A stretch of 64,000 nt of DNA from an uncultured Acidobacteriaceae bacterium. Its GTDB lineage: Bacteria > Acidobacteriota > Terriglobia > Terriglobales > Acidobacteriaceae. Below the pieces are notes generated by a model. That model saw only the letters and a list, made by a program, of their open reading frames with translations. It searched no databases and was not told the DNA's origin. Shown here in pieces: positions 37,726 through 49,900 of this stretch. The translations under genes and the position numbers were made by a program. The stretch lies in the NCBI GenBank assembly GCA_903828675.1, contig CAIKND010000150.1, positions 28,951 to 92,950 of the forward strand, in the 5' to 3' direction. Position 1 is the stretch's first letter; each line of letters starts with the position of its first letter.

Positions 37726-39351
37726 ATGTCGAATAGAAACGCGGTCGCGATTCTGTCAGTGTTCGTTACAGGCATACTTGCTGCACTGCCTGTAAGCGCA
37801 CAATCTTTCAGAGTTCAATGTCCCACCAGCACCATCACCCATCCGGATCCAGGTAATACAGGTGTTAACAACCTGGAACCTGCATACACCGGTCCAACCG
37901 CGCTCACACCTGGCGCTAATGGGTACCTGGTGCCGAGCACCAACGTGAATGGCGCAATCAAGTGCCAACAGGTCTCCGGTGGCGATGGATACGCAACCAT
38001 GGCCGACGGGACACAGACATTCATGTTCGCCTTTGGCCCGCTGTCGGGCCTTGCGGATATCGCCAGCGGACAACCCGGTACAGAATTCCCAAGTGTCTTC
38101 AATACCCTGGCCCCGGTCACGCTGAAACCCGGCGATCCAGCCATGTCGGATGCCCAGGTCAACACCGTCTGGCCCCCCACAAATAACCTGGGCGCATTTA
38201 CTTGGAACGGCGCCGTCGGACTTGCCCCCGATTTGGATAACGGAAACGCCATTGACGGTCATGTGGATCCCCGCCAGACCATGGACATCGGCGTGATGAA
38301 CGGGAACATTCCCGCCCCGCTCATGGCGATCGACGAGGATGACGAGTTCTTCCTCACCCTCAGCAACGTGGGCATGATCATGCGCCCTGACCTATTCGAG
38401 CAGCACACCATCCACTTCCACGGCTATCCCAACGCCTCGGCGTTTTACGACGGTGTTCCAGATGCATCTGTGGCCATCAACATCGGCGGCAGCTTCACTT
38501 ATTACTACCTGGCGCCGGACGCCGGAACCTATTTCTGGCACTGCCACATTACGCCTCCCGAGCACTTGCAGATGGGCATGGTAGGCCAGATTTACGTGCG
38601 TCCGAGGCAGAACCGCGTCCCGGGCTCCACCAGCGTGTATGCGGCGTTGCAGGCGCAACAGACCGATCTGCGCACCGCGTGCAACTCCAAAGCCGACATC
38701 CTGTGCACCAATCCACTGCCTGCCGGAGGAGACGACGGCGTGACCGGTGGGTATGTGAACGGAGCGGCTACCAAGAGATTCGCCTACAACGATGGCGATG
38801 GCTCGACTGCCTACGATGTGGAGTATCCGCTGCAGATCCACGGTTTCGACCCCAACTTCCACTTCGTCGGCATGACCTTCAATCCAGAAGGCTTTGTGGA
38901 CATGAAGGATAAGTACTTCCTGCTTAACGGGCGGAGCTACCCTGACACAGTCACCCCAGGCCCCATGCAGACCCAGACCGCGGACGGCAAGAACCACTTC
39001 TCGCAGCCGCTGCCTTCGATCATCAACATACCCGCAGGCGGCAGGGCCTTGCTTCGCATCTCCGACCTGGATGTCACCGAGTACCAGACGCTTGCCTCGC
39101 TGGGCATTCCCATGCAGGTTGTCGGTCTCAATGCCAAGCTGCTTCGGGATCAGTCTGGAAACAACCTGTACTACAGCACCAATTCGATTACGCTCGCGGG
39201 CGGCGAGTCGCTGGATGTGATTCTCGATGCCAGCAACAAGACTCTGTATCCGTCAGGCAGCGTGTTTTACCTCTTCACTCCGCAACTTGACCACCTGTCG
39301 AACGACGCCGAAAACTTCGGCGGACTGATGACAGAAGTCCACATCAATTAG
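37726..39351 (+). CDS. Multicopper oxidase, type-1 copper site and half of the trinuclear ligands in domain 1
   Basis: The product is 541 residues from the ATG at 37726 (GGAGGAG 9 bases upstream), preferred over 37627. Signal peptide AILSVFVTGILAALPVSAQ. The only copper motifs are in the N-terminal half: H227-T-I-H230-F-H232-G and W-H272-C273-H274 with H280 and M285 (HLQMGM). By spacing, H227/C273/H280/M285 form a type-1 (blue) site and H230/H232/H272/H274 four of the eight trinuclear-cluster histidines. The C-terminal cupredoxin domain has no HPxHxH and no HCH, so the second half of the cluster is missing. This recalls two-domain oxidases with the type-1 site in domain 1, where the cluster forms between subunits. 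The next gene, 10 bases on, supplies the other ligand set. Confidence 0.9.
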   Translation: MSNRNAVAILSVFVTGILAALPVSAQSFRVQCPTSTITHPDPGNTGVNNLEPAYTGPTALTPGANGYLVPSTNVNGAIKCQQVSGGDGYATMADGTQTFMFAFGPLSGLADIASGQPGTEFPSVFNTLAPVTLKPGDPAMSDAQVNTVWPPTNNLGAFTWNGAVGLAPDLDNGNAIDGHVDPRQTMDIGVMNGNIPAPLMAIDEDDEFFLTLSNVGMIMRPDLFEQHTIHFHGYPNASAFYDGVPDASVAINIGGSFTYYYLAPDAGTYFWHCHITPPEHLQMGMVGQIYVRPRQNRVPGSTSVYAALQAQQTDLRTACNSKADILCTNPLPAGGDDGVTGGYVNGAATKRFAYNDGDGSTAYDVEYPLQIHGFDPNFHFVGMTFNPEGFVDMKDKYFLLNGRSYPDTVTPGPMQTQTADGKNHFSQPLPSIINIPAGGRALLRISDLDVTEYQTLASLGIPMQVVGLNAKLLRDQSGNNLYYSTNSITLAGGESLDVILDASNKTLYPSGSVFYLFTPQLDHLSNDAENFGGLMTEVHIN

Positions 39352-39361
39352 GAGACCAGCC

Positions 39362-40954
39362 ATGAGGCCGACGAAAATGAAAAGCGCATTCTTGAAGACA
39401 CGACTGCTCCTGGCGGCGATGGTGGCAGTGGCTTCGCTCACGGCGACGGCTCACGCTGCGGCTCCAGGAATTACCGGACCAACTTTCAACCTGACGGCGC
39501 AACCCGCCTTCCTCAACCAGCCCGATGGATCCTCGGTTTATTCCTGGGGGTACGGGTGTAACGGCGCTCCAAGCGGATTTGCTCCCGCGGCAATCACCGG
39601 CGCCTCGTGCCCTTCGATGCAGGTGCCCGGCCCTACCCTCATTGTGACCGAAGGGCAGACGGTAACTGTGAACCTGACCAACGGCCTGCCCTCATCGGCA
39701 GGCAATACGTCAATCCTGTTTCCCGGCTTCAACGTTACATCGTCTGGCGGTACGACCGGCCTCTTGGCGCAGGAAGCCGCGCCAGGCGGCTCGGTCACAT
39801 ACACGTTCGTTGCCGGATCGCCGGGAACCCGCGCCTACTACAGCGGCACGCAGGGCGATCTTCAGGTCGAGATGGGGCTTTACGGTGCGGTCATCGTACT
39901 GCCCGCCCACGTCCCAGCCGCCTGTTCGACCGGATTGCCCACCACGAATCCGGGAGCGAATCTGACTGCCGAAGCGCACTGGGGAGAAGCGGATTACAGG
40001 CTTTCGGCTGCCGCATACGACCATCCAAAGACTTGCTACGACAGAGAGTATCTCTTCCAGTTCTCTGAGATGGATGCAAACATCCACGCCCAGGCTCTGG
40101 CCCAGGTTACAGCTCTGTCAGGCTGCATCGCCGGGGCCGCCGGATGCAGTCTTACCGTTCCTACTGAGCCTTATCATCCGGGCTACTTCATGATCAACGG
40201 CCGTTCGATGCCAGATGACATGGATGGAAACTATGCAGTCGAGTATCCCCACCAGCCATACAACGGCAATCCGCACATGCATCCGGGCGAACAGGTATTG
40301 TTGCGCATTATCGGGCAGGGTCGATGGCAGCATCCTTTCCACGAGCACGCCAATCACGTTCGCATCCTGGCTCGCGACGCCAACCTGATTGTGAGCGCGA
40401 CCGATCCGAACAGCCTTGCCGGACCTGCACTGTTCACCACCACAACAACTCCTGGCCTGGCGATGGATGGAATCTTCTACTACACGGGCAGGGGACTCAA
40501 CTGGGATATGTACGCTCACAATCCCACATCGACGGATCCTCTCGCCACCCTCGGATGTACGCCGGATGCCAATGGCTATAACACCGGAGCTCCGACCGCA
40601 GTCAACTATTTCGAATGGTGCCAGGACCACAACAAGCCTTTGCAGGTCGCGCCTTTCGGCGATGTTGCAGCAGGCGGTCCGGTGACACTGCCTGATGCCA
40701 ATATCTTCACCAACGGCAACTGGTACAGCGGCAGCCCGTATCTGGGCCCCAATGCAACCACCCGCGCAACCGGCACCACCAGCGACTTCCTGCCCTCCAA
40801 CACGCAGGGCAACCCTGCCAACGAGCGCGGATTTGCGTTCATGTGGCACTCGCACAACGAGCGCGAGATCACCACCAATAACCTGTTCCCCGGCGGAATG
40901 ATGATGATGATGCTCATTGACTCTCGGGAATTCGTAATCGACGAACAAAATTGA
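39362..40954 (+). CDS. Multicopper-oxidase-like protein lacking the type-1 cysteine, complementary to its neighbour
   Basis: The product is 530 residues; GGAG lies 9 bases before the ATG and the gap to the previous gene is 10 bases, so co-transcription is near certain. Signal peptide LLLAAMVAVASLTATAHA. The N-terminal cupredoxin domain has lost all ligands (YYSGTQGDLQ where HxH would be). The C-terminal domain keeps H324-P-F-H327-E-H329-A-N-H332 and W-H496-S-H498: four cluster-type histidines, but Ser497 replaces the type-1 Cys and no HCHxxxH exists. Alone it could not be a normal multicopper oxidase. The C-terminus has GGMMMMMLID. Its N-terminal domain resembles that of the giant protein downstream (PDGSSVYSWGYGC versus PDGSTVPMWGYSC). 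Likely a partner subunit of the preceding oxidase. Confidence 0.88.
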   Translation: MRPTKMKSAFLKTRLLLAAMVAVASLTATAHAAAPGITGPTFNLTAQPAFLNQPDGSSVYSWGYGCNGAPSGFAPAAITGASCPSMQVPGPTLIVTEGQTVTVNLTNGLPSSAGNTSILFPGFNVTSSGGTTGLLAQEAAPGGSVTYTFVAGSPGTRAYYSGTQGDLQVEMGLYGAVIVLPAHVPAACSTGLPTTNPGANLTAEAHWGEADYRLSAAAYDHPKTCYDREYLFQFSEMDANIHAQALAQVTALSGCIAGAAGCSLTVPTEPYHPGYFMINGRSMPDDMDGNYAVEYPHQPYNGNPHMHPGEQVLLRIIGQGRWQHPFHEHANHVRILARDANLIVSATDPNSLAGPALFTTTTTPGLAMDGIFYYTGRGLNWDMYAHNPTSTDPLATLGCTPDANGYNTGAPTAVNYFEWCQDHNKPLQVAPFGDVAAGGPVTLPDANIFTNGNWYSGSPYLGPNATTRATGTTSDFLPSNTQGNPANERGFAFMWHSHNEREITTNNLFPGGMMMMMLIDSREFVIDEQN

Positions 40955-40971
40955 GCGCGAGGAGAAAAGAA

Positions 40972-43900
40972 ATGCGATTCAACCAACTCAAAACGAACAT
41001 GAAGACAGCGGTATCCGCAGTAGCTGTTCTCCTCCTCGGAGCAGGTATGGCAGTCGCCCAGCAGCAGGTCAACTTGACTGCTGGGCCGGCCACCATCGTC
41101 CTGCCCGACGGCTCGACAGTGCCGATGTGGGGTTACAGTTGCGGCGCAGCCGTGGCTGGTTCCACTGCCACCTGTAATGCTTCGAATCCGACAGCAACAG
41201 GATGGTCACCGGTCGCGATTACAGTTCCCACAGGCCAGGACCTTACCATTAACCTGACTAATAACCTCTCATTTGCGAACGGCAACAACGTGCCGACTTC
41301 GCTCATGATCGTCGGTCAGCTTGGCGGCGGCCTCGGCGGCGGTGGAACCACCGTGGCCAGTCCGACCCACGATCCGCTCGGTGTCTCATGGTCAACCCCG
41401 AACACCCCCGGCGGCGGCAATCCGACTTTCATACCGCCCGCTCAGGCCCCGCGTGTGCAGTCGTTCGGTACTGAAGTGGCATCAGGGGCGACCACTGCGC
41501 TCACTTGGAAGGCGCCACGCCCGGGCACCTATTTGCTTGAGTCCGGTACGCACCCCTCTATCCAGGCGACCATGGGCCTTTATGGCGTCTTGGTGGTCAC
41601 CAGTGCTCCAACCTCCTCTGCCGGAACCGAGACTGCTGCCGGCTCCGCGTACCCCGGCGTCACCTACGATGCTGAGGTCCCGCTCGTCCTCAGCGAGATT
41701 GACCCCGTTCAAAACAAGGCGGTCAGCGCTGCGGTCAATACCGCGGGCTTCAGCGAGACCGCGGTCTGGTCAGGGCAGCCCGGCGGCTGCGGTAATCCCT
41801 CCTCGGCGACATACAGCACATGTTATCCGCCGGTCGTGAATTACAAGCCGTTGTATTACCTCATCAATGGCGTAGCCTTCACCAAGACGACCGCCAATGC
41901 TTCGCTCTTCCCCGGCTCTCCGGCGACTCTTGCCCCTGCCTCGGGAACCGGAACGGTCTTGGTTCGCCTCGTAAACGCGGGCTCGCACATGCACGTGCCG
42001 GCCATCGTAGGAGCGCAAACCGGAACCGCGGCAACTCCCGGCTTCTCGCTGATAGCCGAAGACGGCAATCCTCTGCCTGGCGTTACCCGTGTGCAGAGCG
42101 AAGTATTCCTGGCCGCGGGCAAAACCTATGACGTAATGATCAACGCACCCCCTGCCGGCGGCTCGGCTCTTGCCGTGTATGACCGCGAACTCAGCCTCTC
42201 GGGCAACGCCATCAACCGCGATGCCGGTATGCTGGCCTATCTAAGCATCAATGGCTCTGGACTGCCAGGCGCCCCTGCATTGGCGGCGGCGGTAGCTAAC
42301 CCGGACACGTATGCCTCAGTGGTTCCCGGCGTGACGCTCACCATTTCCAATCCAGCCAAGGGTGTCATCGCCAACGACGTCAATGTACTTGGCGTTCAAG
42401 TCACTACGCCACCGGCAAAAGGCGCGCTCACCCTGGCTACGAATGGCACGTTTACCTACGTTCCAAACGCTGGCTGGACTGGCCCGGACACCTTCAATTA
42501 CTGCGGAAACGGCGCACTCTCCGGCCCCGCTTGCACAACGGTGACACTGAATGCGGCCCCGATCGAAGCGGCCAGCGGCATCCTGGTGAACAACATCACC
42601 TTCTCGTCGAAAGTTGCGACGTCCCTGAAGATCCCCTCCCCCGGCGTGCTGTCGGTTGACAAAGACACCGCAGGTTATCCGCTCACAGTCCTGGCAACGA
42701 GTGTCGCTGCGGCGTCATCGCCATCGGGCCTGGTGCTTAACGTCGACAAGAATGGCGGCTTCAATGCCACTGTTCCGGGACCCGGCACCTACACCTTCAC
42801 CTATCAGGCGCAGAACTCGCAGTTGACGACTAGCTCTGCGGCGACCGTAACTCTCGTCTTCCCGCAACCCAGCAATCTTCAAGTCTCGGTTGTGGACGGC
42901 TCAACCAAGGCCGCAATTGGTGATTACCGCTGGATCATCGAAGAAGACAGAACCTTCTGGGTTGATCCCACCACCACCCAGAACAACGGTGGCAACACTA
43001 TTGTCCCCACCTATGGCGTGAACTTCCATGCCAGCGACATGCCGTTCGTAGCGCAGGGCTGCACAGGACCAAAATCCTGCGAAGCCGGCCAGACGGTGCT
43101 GGGTGCGCCGGCGGTATGCGATATCGCCCTCGGCACTTGCAGAACAGACCCTTCCGCTGCAAACGGGCAGCTACCGGTTCTTCCCAGCCAGGTATCTTTG
43201 GATCCCACCAAGCGCTACTACATCTCCGTTCTGCCGGGCGATGCGGCGGACCCATTCTATGCGGCGGGCACTGTTGGCCACGGAATGGGCGGCGCTCCCA
43301 TCACTTATGGGCAGACAGCCGTCACAGTGCTTTCGCAACCCAGCCCTTACCAGCCGTCCAAACTCTCCATCTTTGTATTTGAAGATGACTTCCCGCTCAA
43401 CGGCGAGCAGGATGCCGGCGGTGGTGTCGATGTCTTGGCTCCCAACGAGCCGGGTCTCGGCGGCTTCAACATTCAGCTATGGGATGCAATGGGCGGCAAT
43501 GGCGATTTCACCGGGCAGATGACATACGACATGTTCAACCAGCCGTTGTCGAACAGCCTCGATGGAACCATCGATCCGATCAGTGGTTTGAATGCATGCC
43601 CCATTTCTCAGCAGACCCAGAAGGATCCAACTCAAGCCGGCATCACGGGAATGATCGTGACCTGCCCCAAGTTTGAATCCGATGGAAAATCGCTTTCGCC
43701 CCTGGCTGGTCAGGCCGTAGTGGCCAACCTGATGCCGGGCAGATTCGGAGTGGTTGCCACCCCTGGAGCCGACCGGATCGCCAAGGGTGAAGAGTGGCAC
43801 CAGACCAATACCCTTGACGGACAGAAGGCCCACGATTCCTTCATGAGAATCGGCGAGCCGGCGTACTTCCAGGAATTCGGTCCAGCGGGCTACCACGTCA

Positions 43901-46900
43901 CCATTGGCTTTGCTAACCCGAAGATCATTAATGACCGTCTGGCTGGCGTCTGCAATGGCTCCGACATCAACATACAGGCCACCGGCGCCTGCAATAACAT
44001 TGTCAAGGGACACATCTCCACCGAACGCATGAGCCGTACACCGGATGAGAGACTCTACGGAAGCGGCAACTGGAACAGCTTCTACTGGACCCAGTGCTTT
44101 GTCAGCTTCGGAGATCCGGACGGTGAGGACTTCGCGTTCACCAAGTGCGACGACCAGGGGAACTTCAGTTTCTCCGGCCTTCCTCCTGGTGACTGGAGAG
44201 TCACGGTCTTCGACAAGTGGAATGACCTGCTCGTCGATGGTCTATCTACGCCCGCCCGCCTGGGAGGCGGTAAAACGCTCGACATGGGCGAGATTGCCAT
44301 GAACCAGTGGCAGGCCAACGTCTACACCAAGACCTTTATCGACGACAACAAGAATGGCGTCGCGGACCCCGGTGAGGCAGGAGTTCCGCTGATCAACACC
44401 ACGGTCCGGTACCGCGACGGCTCCATGGCCAACAATCTGGCCACCGACTTCACGGGTGTTGCCAACTTCAACGAGACCTTCCCGCTGTTCAACTGGTATG
44501 TGGTTGAAACGGATACCACCCGCTACAAGAACACTGGAACTCACACGGTCTATGACGCAGGTGGACCGGCAGACGGTACAGTGGCGTGCGGCCAAACCGG
44601 CTATCCCAAGTGCGGAGGTTCGGTCATTGGCAAGAACCTTGCCAACACCCTCGATCCCAATCCGTTGCCTGGGGATTTGTCGGTCCCGGGCGCCGTCTAT
44701 TGCGACAATGCGGACTGCTCTGGCTTCTCCATTCTGAACGGGCCACATGCCAGTTCCTCCAGCGCTTCGACAGGCAGAATCGACACTCCCTGGCTGGGTG
44801 GGGTTGAAGGATGGCAGGGTTACTCCGGCCAGAACAACTTCATCGAATTCGGCAAGGAGCCTTATGCGGCCGGAGAGAACGGCGGCATCAAGGGACACGT
44901 GGTCTATGCCTCGACCCGTCCCTTCGACGATCCGCAGATGCTCGTCCAGACGCAATGGGAGCCTCTCGTTCCCCACGTAACCATCAACCTCTACCAGGAG
45001 GGGACAGCGCCCGATGGCAGCCAGTCTCTCACCCTGGTCGATACCACGCAGACCAGCAGTTGGGACGACTGGGCGCAAGGCTTCCGTGCCGATGGCAAAC
45101 CCAACATGAATTGCCCCGGCCAGTCCACCAGCGACTTGTTCTACTTCTCGCTGTTCAACCAGCCCGACTACCTCGACGTCTACAACAACCAGCACTACGG
45201 AACCGCGCTCCATACCGTGCCGTACAACTCCCAGTTCAAGTGCTATGACGGCATGCACAACTGGAATCAGTTGCAGCCGGCGCCCTACGACGGCATGTAT
45301 CAGTTCCCAAGCATCACCGGCTTGGATCTGACGACCGGAAAGCCCGCGGGAACCAATTGCTCCATTTGCTCGCCGAATACCGCTGTACCCTCGACAGATT
45401 TGTACTACGGGCTGCCTATGCTGCCTGTCGGCAAGTACGTCGTGGAAGTGGTTCCCCCGGCAGGTTATGAGTTGGTGAAGGAAGAGGACAAGAACATCCT
45501 CATCGGCGATAACTTCATCGCGCCGGTAACTCAGGAGTTCGGCGGCCTCGGCAACATCTTCATCATGCCCGACCAGGCCTCGGTTGCCAGTGCCTACAAT
45601 GCCAACAACGCCCAGAATCCTACTAATAGCCTTGGCGCCAGCCCCAACAATGGGCTCGTACCTGGGTTCGCCCCGGATCCCACTTGGCCGTGCGTCGGAG
45701 CGTCTCGCACCGTACCTGATTACATCAGCCTCTATCCGCAGTCCCAACAGGTGGCCCCGTTCGCCGGAGCTACCCGCAACCTGTGCGACCGCAAGGAAGT
45801 CACGCTCAACGACCAGATGGGCGCGATCGCCAAGTTCTACATCTACACCTCCACCCACAAGGCATCCAAGTTCACCGGCGTCATCACGGATGACTTCACC
45901 TCTGAATTCGACCCGTTCTCGCCGCAGTTCGGTGAGAAATTCTCGCCCCCCGACCTGCCCGTATCCATCCGTGACTGGACCGGAGCCGAGACGAACCGCG
46001 TTTATGCCGATCACTGGGGCATCTACGATGGCATGAGCTACTCCACATGGGAAGTGAACCCGCCGAACCCCACCGGGTATTCGCCGTCCATGATGGTCAC
46101 CTGCATGAACGACCGCGGCGACGGGCCGACCGCCGATCCGCTGTTCAACCCCGGATACAGCCAGTTCTGCTACGAACTGCCTTATATGCCGGGACAGACC
46201 GGGTACTTCGATACGCCGGTTGTGCCCACCTCGGCGTTCTCGGCCGGCTACAACCATCCGGACTGCGCTTACCCTGACGCGACTCCTGCCATCGCCGAAG
46301 TGGATGGCGACGGCGTCAAGGGGCAGGGACCCTGGGTCAAGGCTGCCGGTCATACCCTCACCATCACAGGGCTCGGCACCCAGACAGTTACAAACTATGG
46401 GTACTCCGGTCCCGCAGCCACAACCGCTCCGTTCAACGAGAAGACCATCAACCGTCACTACGGCTTTGGCGCTGCTCAGGGGACCGGAACTGTAACCATA
46501 GGCGGGGTCAATGCGCCCGTTACAAATTGGAGCGACGCATCGATCACCGTCACTGTTCCCGGCGGAATTCCCAAGTGCGCCGTGCAGCAGCAGGCCATCT
46601 ACGGAGGGTCTACTGCATTCTGCGGTCAAATGATCATCACCGCTGGCAACGGCAAACAATCCGTTGACGCTGTAACCGTCACCGTCGGCGGCAAGGCTCC
46701 CACTTATGTCACGAGTACCGCCCCGCTCACACCCACCGGTTCAGGCGCCATTCAGCAGGCCATCGACGCTGCTGCTCCTGGCGATCTGATCATGATCCCG
46801 CCCGGAACCTACTATGAGATGTTGCTGATGTGGAAACCGGTCCGGCTCCAGGGCGTGGGCGCTGCGTCGTCCGTTATCGACGCCAAAACCCAGCCTGCTG

Positions 46901-49900
46901 GAAAGCTGGACCCATGGCGTCACCAGGTAGCCTGCCTCTTCGGGCTGGCCGTCAATGGCGCTCCGATCGACAACTCCATCAACACTGCAACCGGGAAACC
47001 AAACAATCCGTTTGATCCGAGCGGGGCTCTCTCTTGCGGTTCGACCAACGGTACACCCTGGCTCGGCTTCAATCAAGCCGACCAGAATCCTCAGGTAGAC
47101 CGTCTGCCCCTGGAAGGCATCGTCGGATGGGACACCACAACCAACGGAAACCTGGCACAACTCTTGCAGGAGCCCACGCTGATGGGTGCCTACGAGGGAG
47201 CCGGGATCACCATCCTCTCTAAGGGTGTTAACACGCACGGTTTGCCGGGTTACTACGGAAGCGGTGCGGAAGCTGCGTTCCCAACTGGATCCGTTGTCCT
47301 CACCAGCAGCGATTGCCTGGTGAAGGGTGCTAACCCGTACCCCAGCAACTTCCAATGCAACCCATCCAGCATCGACGGATTGACATTCACGGACGCTTCC
47401 CAGGGCGGCGGCGGAATCTTCGCTCACGCCTGGGCGCATAACCTCCAAATCGCCAATAACCGCATCTACGGCAATATAGGAACGCTCTCGGGCGGCATCA
47501 ACATCGGCCAGGGTGAATCGCCGGACATCTACTCCGCCGGAACCGCCGCTGACTCCGATCCCGGCTCTTGCCGGAACGTCCCAAGCGATCCTACGGGCAC
47601 GGAATTGCCGTATTGCTTCGACCTGAACGTCAACGTCCACAACAACGCGGTCACGGCCAACACCTCCATCGGCGACGAGCTCTTCTCGGGCACGCCGGCG
47701 GGGGCGGGTGGCGTCAGCTTCTGCACCGGCGCCGATTACTACAAGTTCAATTACAACTGGATTTGCGGTAACCAGAGCACGGGCGACGGCGGCGGCGTAG
47801 CTCACATCGGGTTCATCTGGAACGGCGACATCGAGCACAACACCATCATCTTCAACCAAAGCACAAACCCGACTATCTCCACTAACGGCGGCGGGTTGAT
47901 CGTGATGGGTGCGGCGCCGGATGGCTTTACGGCGGCCGGCATTGAATGCGGCAGCACTGCGGCCGACGCGGATTGCGCTCCTGGCTTGCCAGACGGCACC
48001 GGTCCGGGCTTGGTCATCAATGCCAACCTCTTTCAGGGCAACGCTGCTGAAAGTGGCAGCGGTGGCGGTTTACGATTCCAGTCCGTCAACGGCACTGAGA
48101 TTGCCACCTTCCCCAAGACTCCGGCTAACTGGAACACCGTCACGGTAACCAATAACATCATCTCCAATAACGTTGCGGGATGGGATGGTGCAGGCGTATC
48201 GCTACAAGATGCGCTCGCAGTTGACCTGGTCAACAACACCATCGCGTCCAACGACACAACTGCTTCGGCGGGCGTGCTGTTCAACACTCTGGGGGCTCCC
48301 TTGGCCAGCGCGCCGGGCGCCACAAACCAAACTACTTCGTCAACTACCTCCGCGCCCCAACCCGCTGGCTTGGTCACCATGCCAAACAGCGCGAACCTGA
48401 CTGCGACCTTCGCGGGGCTTACCATTACCTGCCCCACCAACCACCCACACTGCACGAGCATTTCGTTCCCCTACCTGGCCAACGATCTGTTCTGGCAGAA
48501 CCGCACCTTCTACATCGGTGTCGGCGCTCTCAGTCCGGCTTACCAGCAGAACGTTGTGTCACTCTTCCAATCGTTCACCACCAACCAGGCGGCAAGCCAG
48601 CCCTCAGCCGGTGCGACTGCCGCGAATGGGAACGGAACGATCGTCACTGGAGGCACCGGAGCCTGCACCACTGCCAGCTATTGGGACATTGGTGTACGCG
48701 GCGATACCGGCCCCGGCGACCACAGCTCGCTGTTCACGCTCGCTCCCGCATATTCGCTCTTGACGAATTCGTCAGAGAACGGAACTGGGACGCATGTGCT
48801 CAACGCCAACCCGACCGTTGTCAATCAGTACTGCAACGGATCGCGCACACCTCCGGAGTTCGGCGGGTCGGGCTTCCAGGTGCCTCCGGGCATTTCGGAT
48901 GCTACCGTACCCAACCCGATCTTCAACCTGCAGCCCTCCGCCACGGTGGACGAAGGCAACAACTGGGTAAACATCAGTTGGGGGCCGTTGTCGCTGATCA
49001 ACCCTGTAACTGGCGCCACGCTAGGCAACTACGCGTTGGCTGCGAGTTCACCGGCTATCGACTATGTCCCGACCACTTCTGCAACCTACTCGACCGCGAA
49101 GTGGCCGACACAGGCTTTGGACTTCTTCGGTAACAAGAGGCCCGACTCAGCTGTGGCGTCCGGCTTTGATATCGGTGCTGTCGAGTTTGTAGGAAGCACG
49201 CCTCCGCCAACACTGACTGCGATCACTCCCACAACCGGTGTTCGCGGTTCAACCGTCGTTGTAACCCTGACAGGAACCAATCTGCTAGGAGCGCAGTCGG
49301 TGGTTGTATCGGGTACTGGTGTAACCGTCAGCAGCTTCACCGCCGTCAACGCCACAACAGTCAACACAACCTTTGTGATCTCAGCGACAGCCGCACTTAC
49401 CGCCCGGTCGGTGACGGTCACAACGGCGGGCGGAACCAGCAACGGCGAAACCTTCAACATTACCGGTCCTCAGCTGGCTTCCATCGCTCCCACATCCGGA
49501 GCGCGTGGAACAGCGGTTCCTGTAACTCTCATCGGCGTTGGCCTCACTGGAGCATCGGCAATTACCGTCTCCGGTACGGGCGTTACGGTCAGCAATCTCA
49601 CCGTTGTGAACGACACTACGGTCAACGCGACCTTCACGATTACAGCAACCGCAGCGCTCACAGCCAGAACCGTAAGCGTCACAACGCCGATAGGCGTTAC
49701 CAACACGGTACCGTTCACCGTAGTAGTCCCACCGGTTCCCACGCTGGCCTCGATCACGCCTAACTCGGGCAATCGCGGCAGTAGCACCCCGGTAACTCTG
49801 GTCGGCACTAACTTCACAGCCGGTTCCACAGTAGCTATCGCGGCTCCTGCAGGCGGCGTAACCATCACCGGAGTGACCGTGGTGAACTCAACCACGATCA

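Noticed and set aside
37726..39351. Reading the first oxidase as copper nitrite reductase (NirK)
   Set aside because: The type-1 spacing is similar, but it has the paired HxH and HCH histidines of a trinuclear cluster half and lacks the NirK layout; its partner gene supplies further cluster histidines.
44242..46659. 805-codon open frame on the minus strand
   Set aside because: It lies fully antisense to the giant gene, has no signal peptide or family features, and reflects codon bias of the plus-strand gene.
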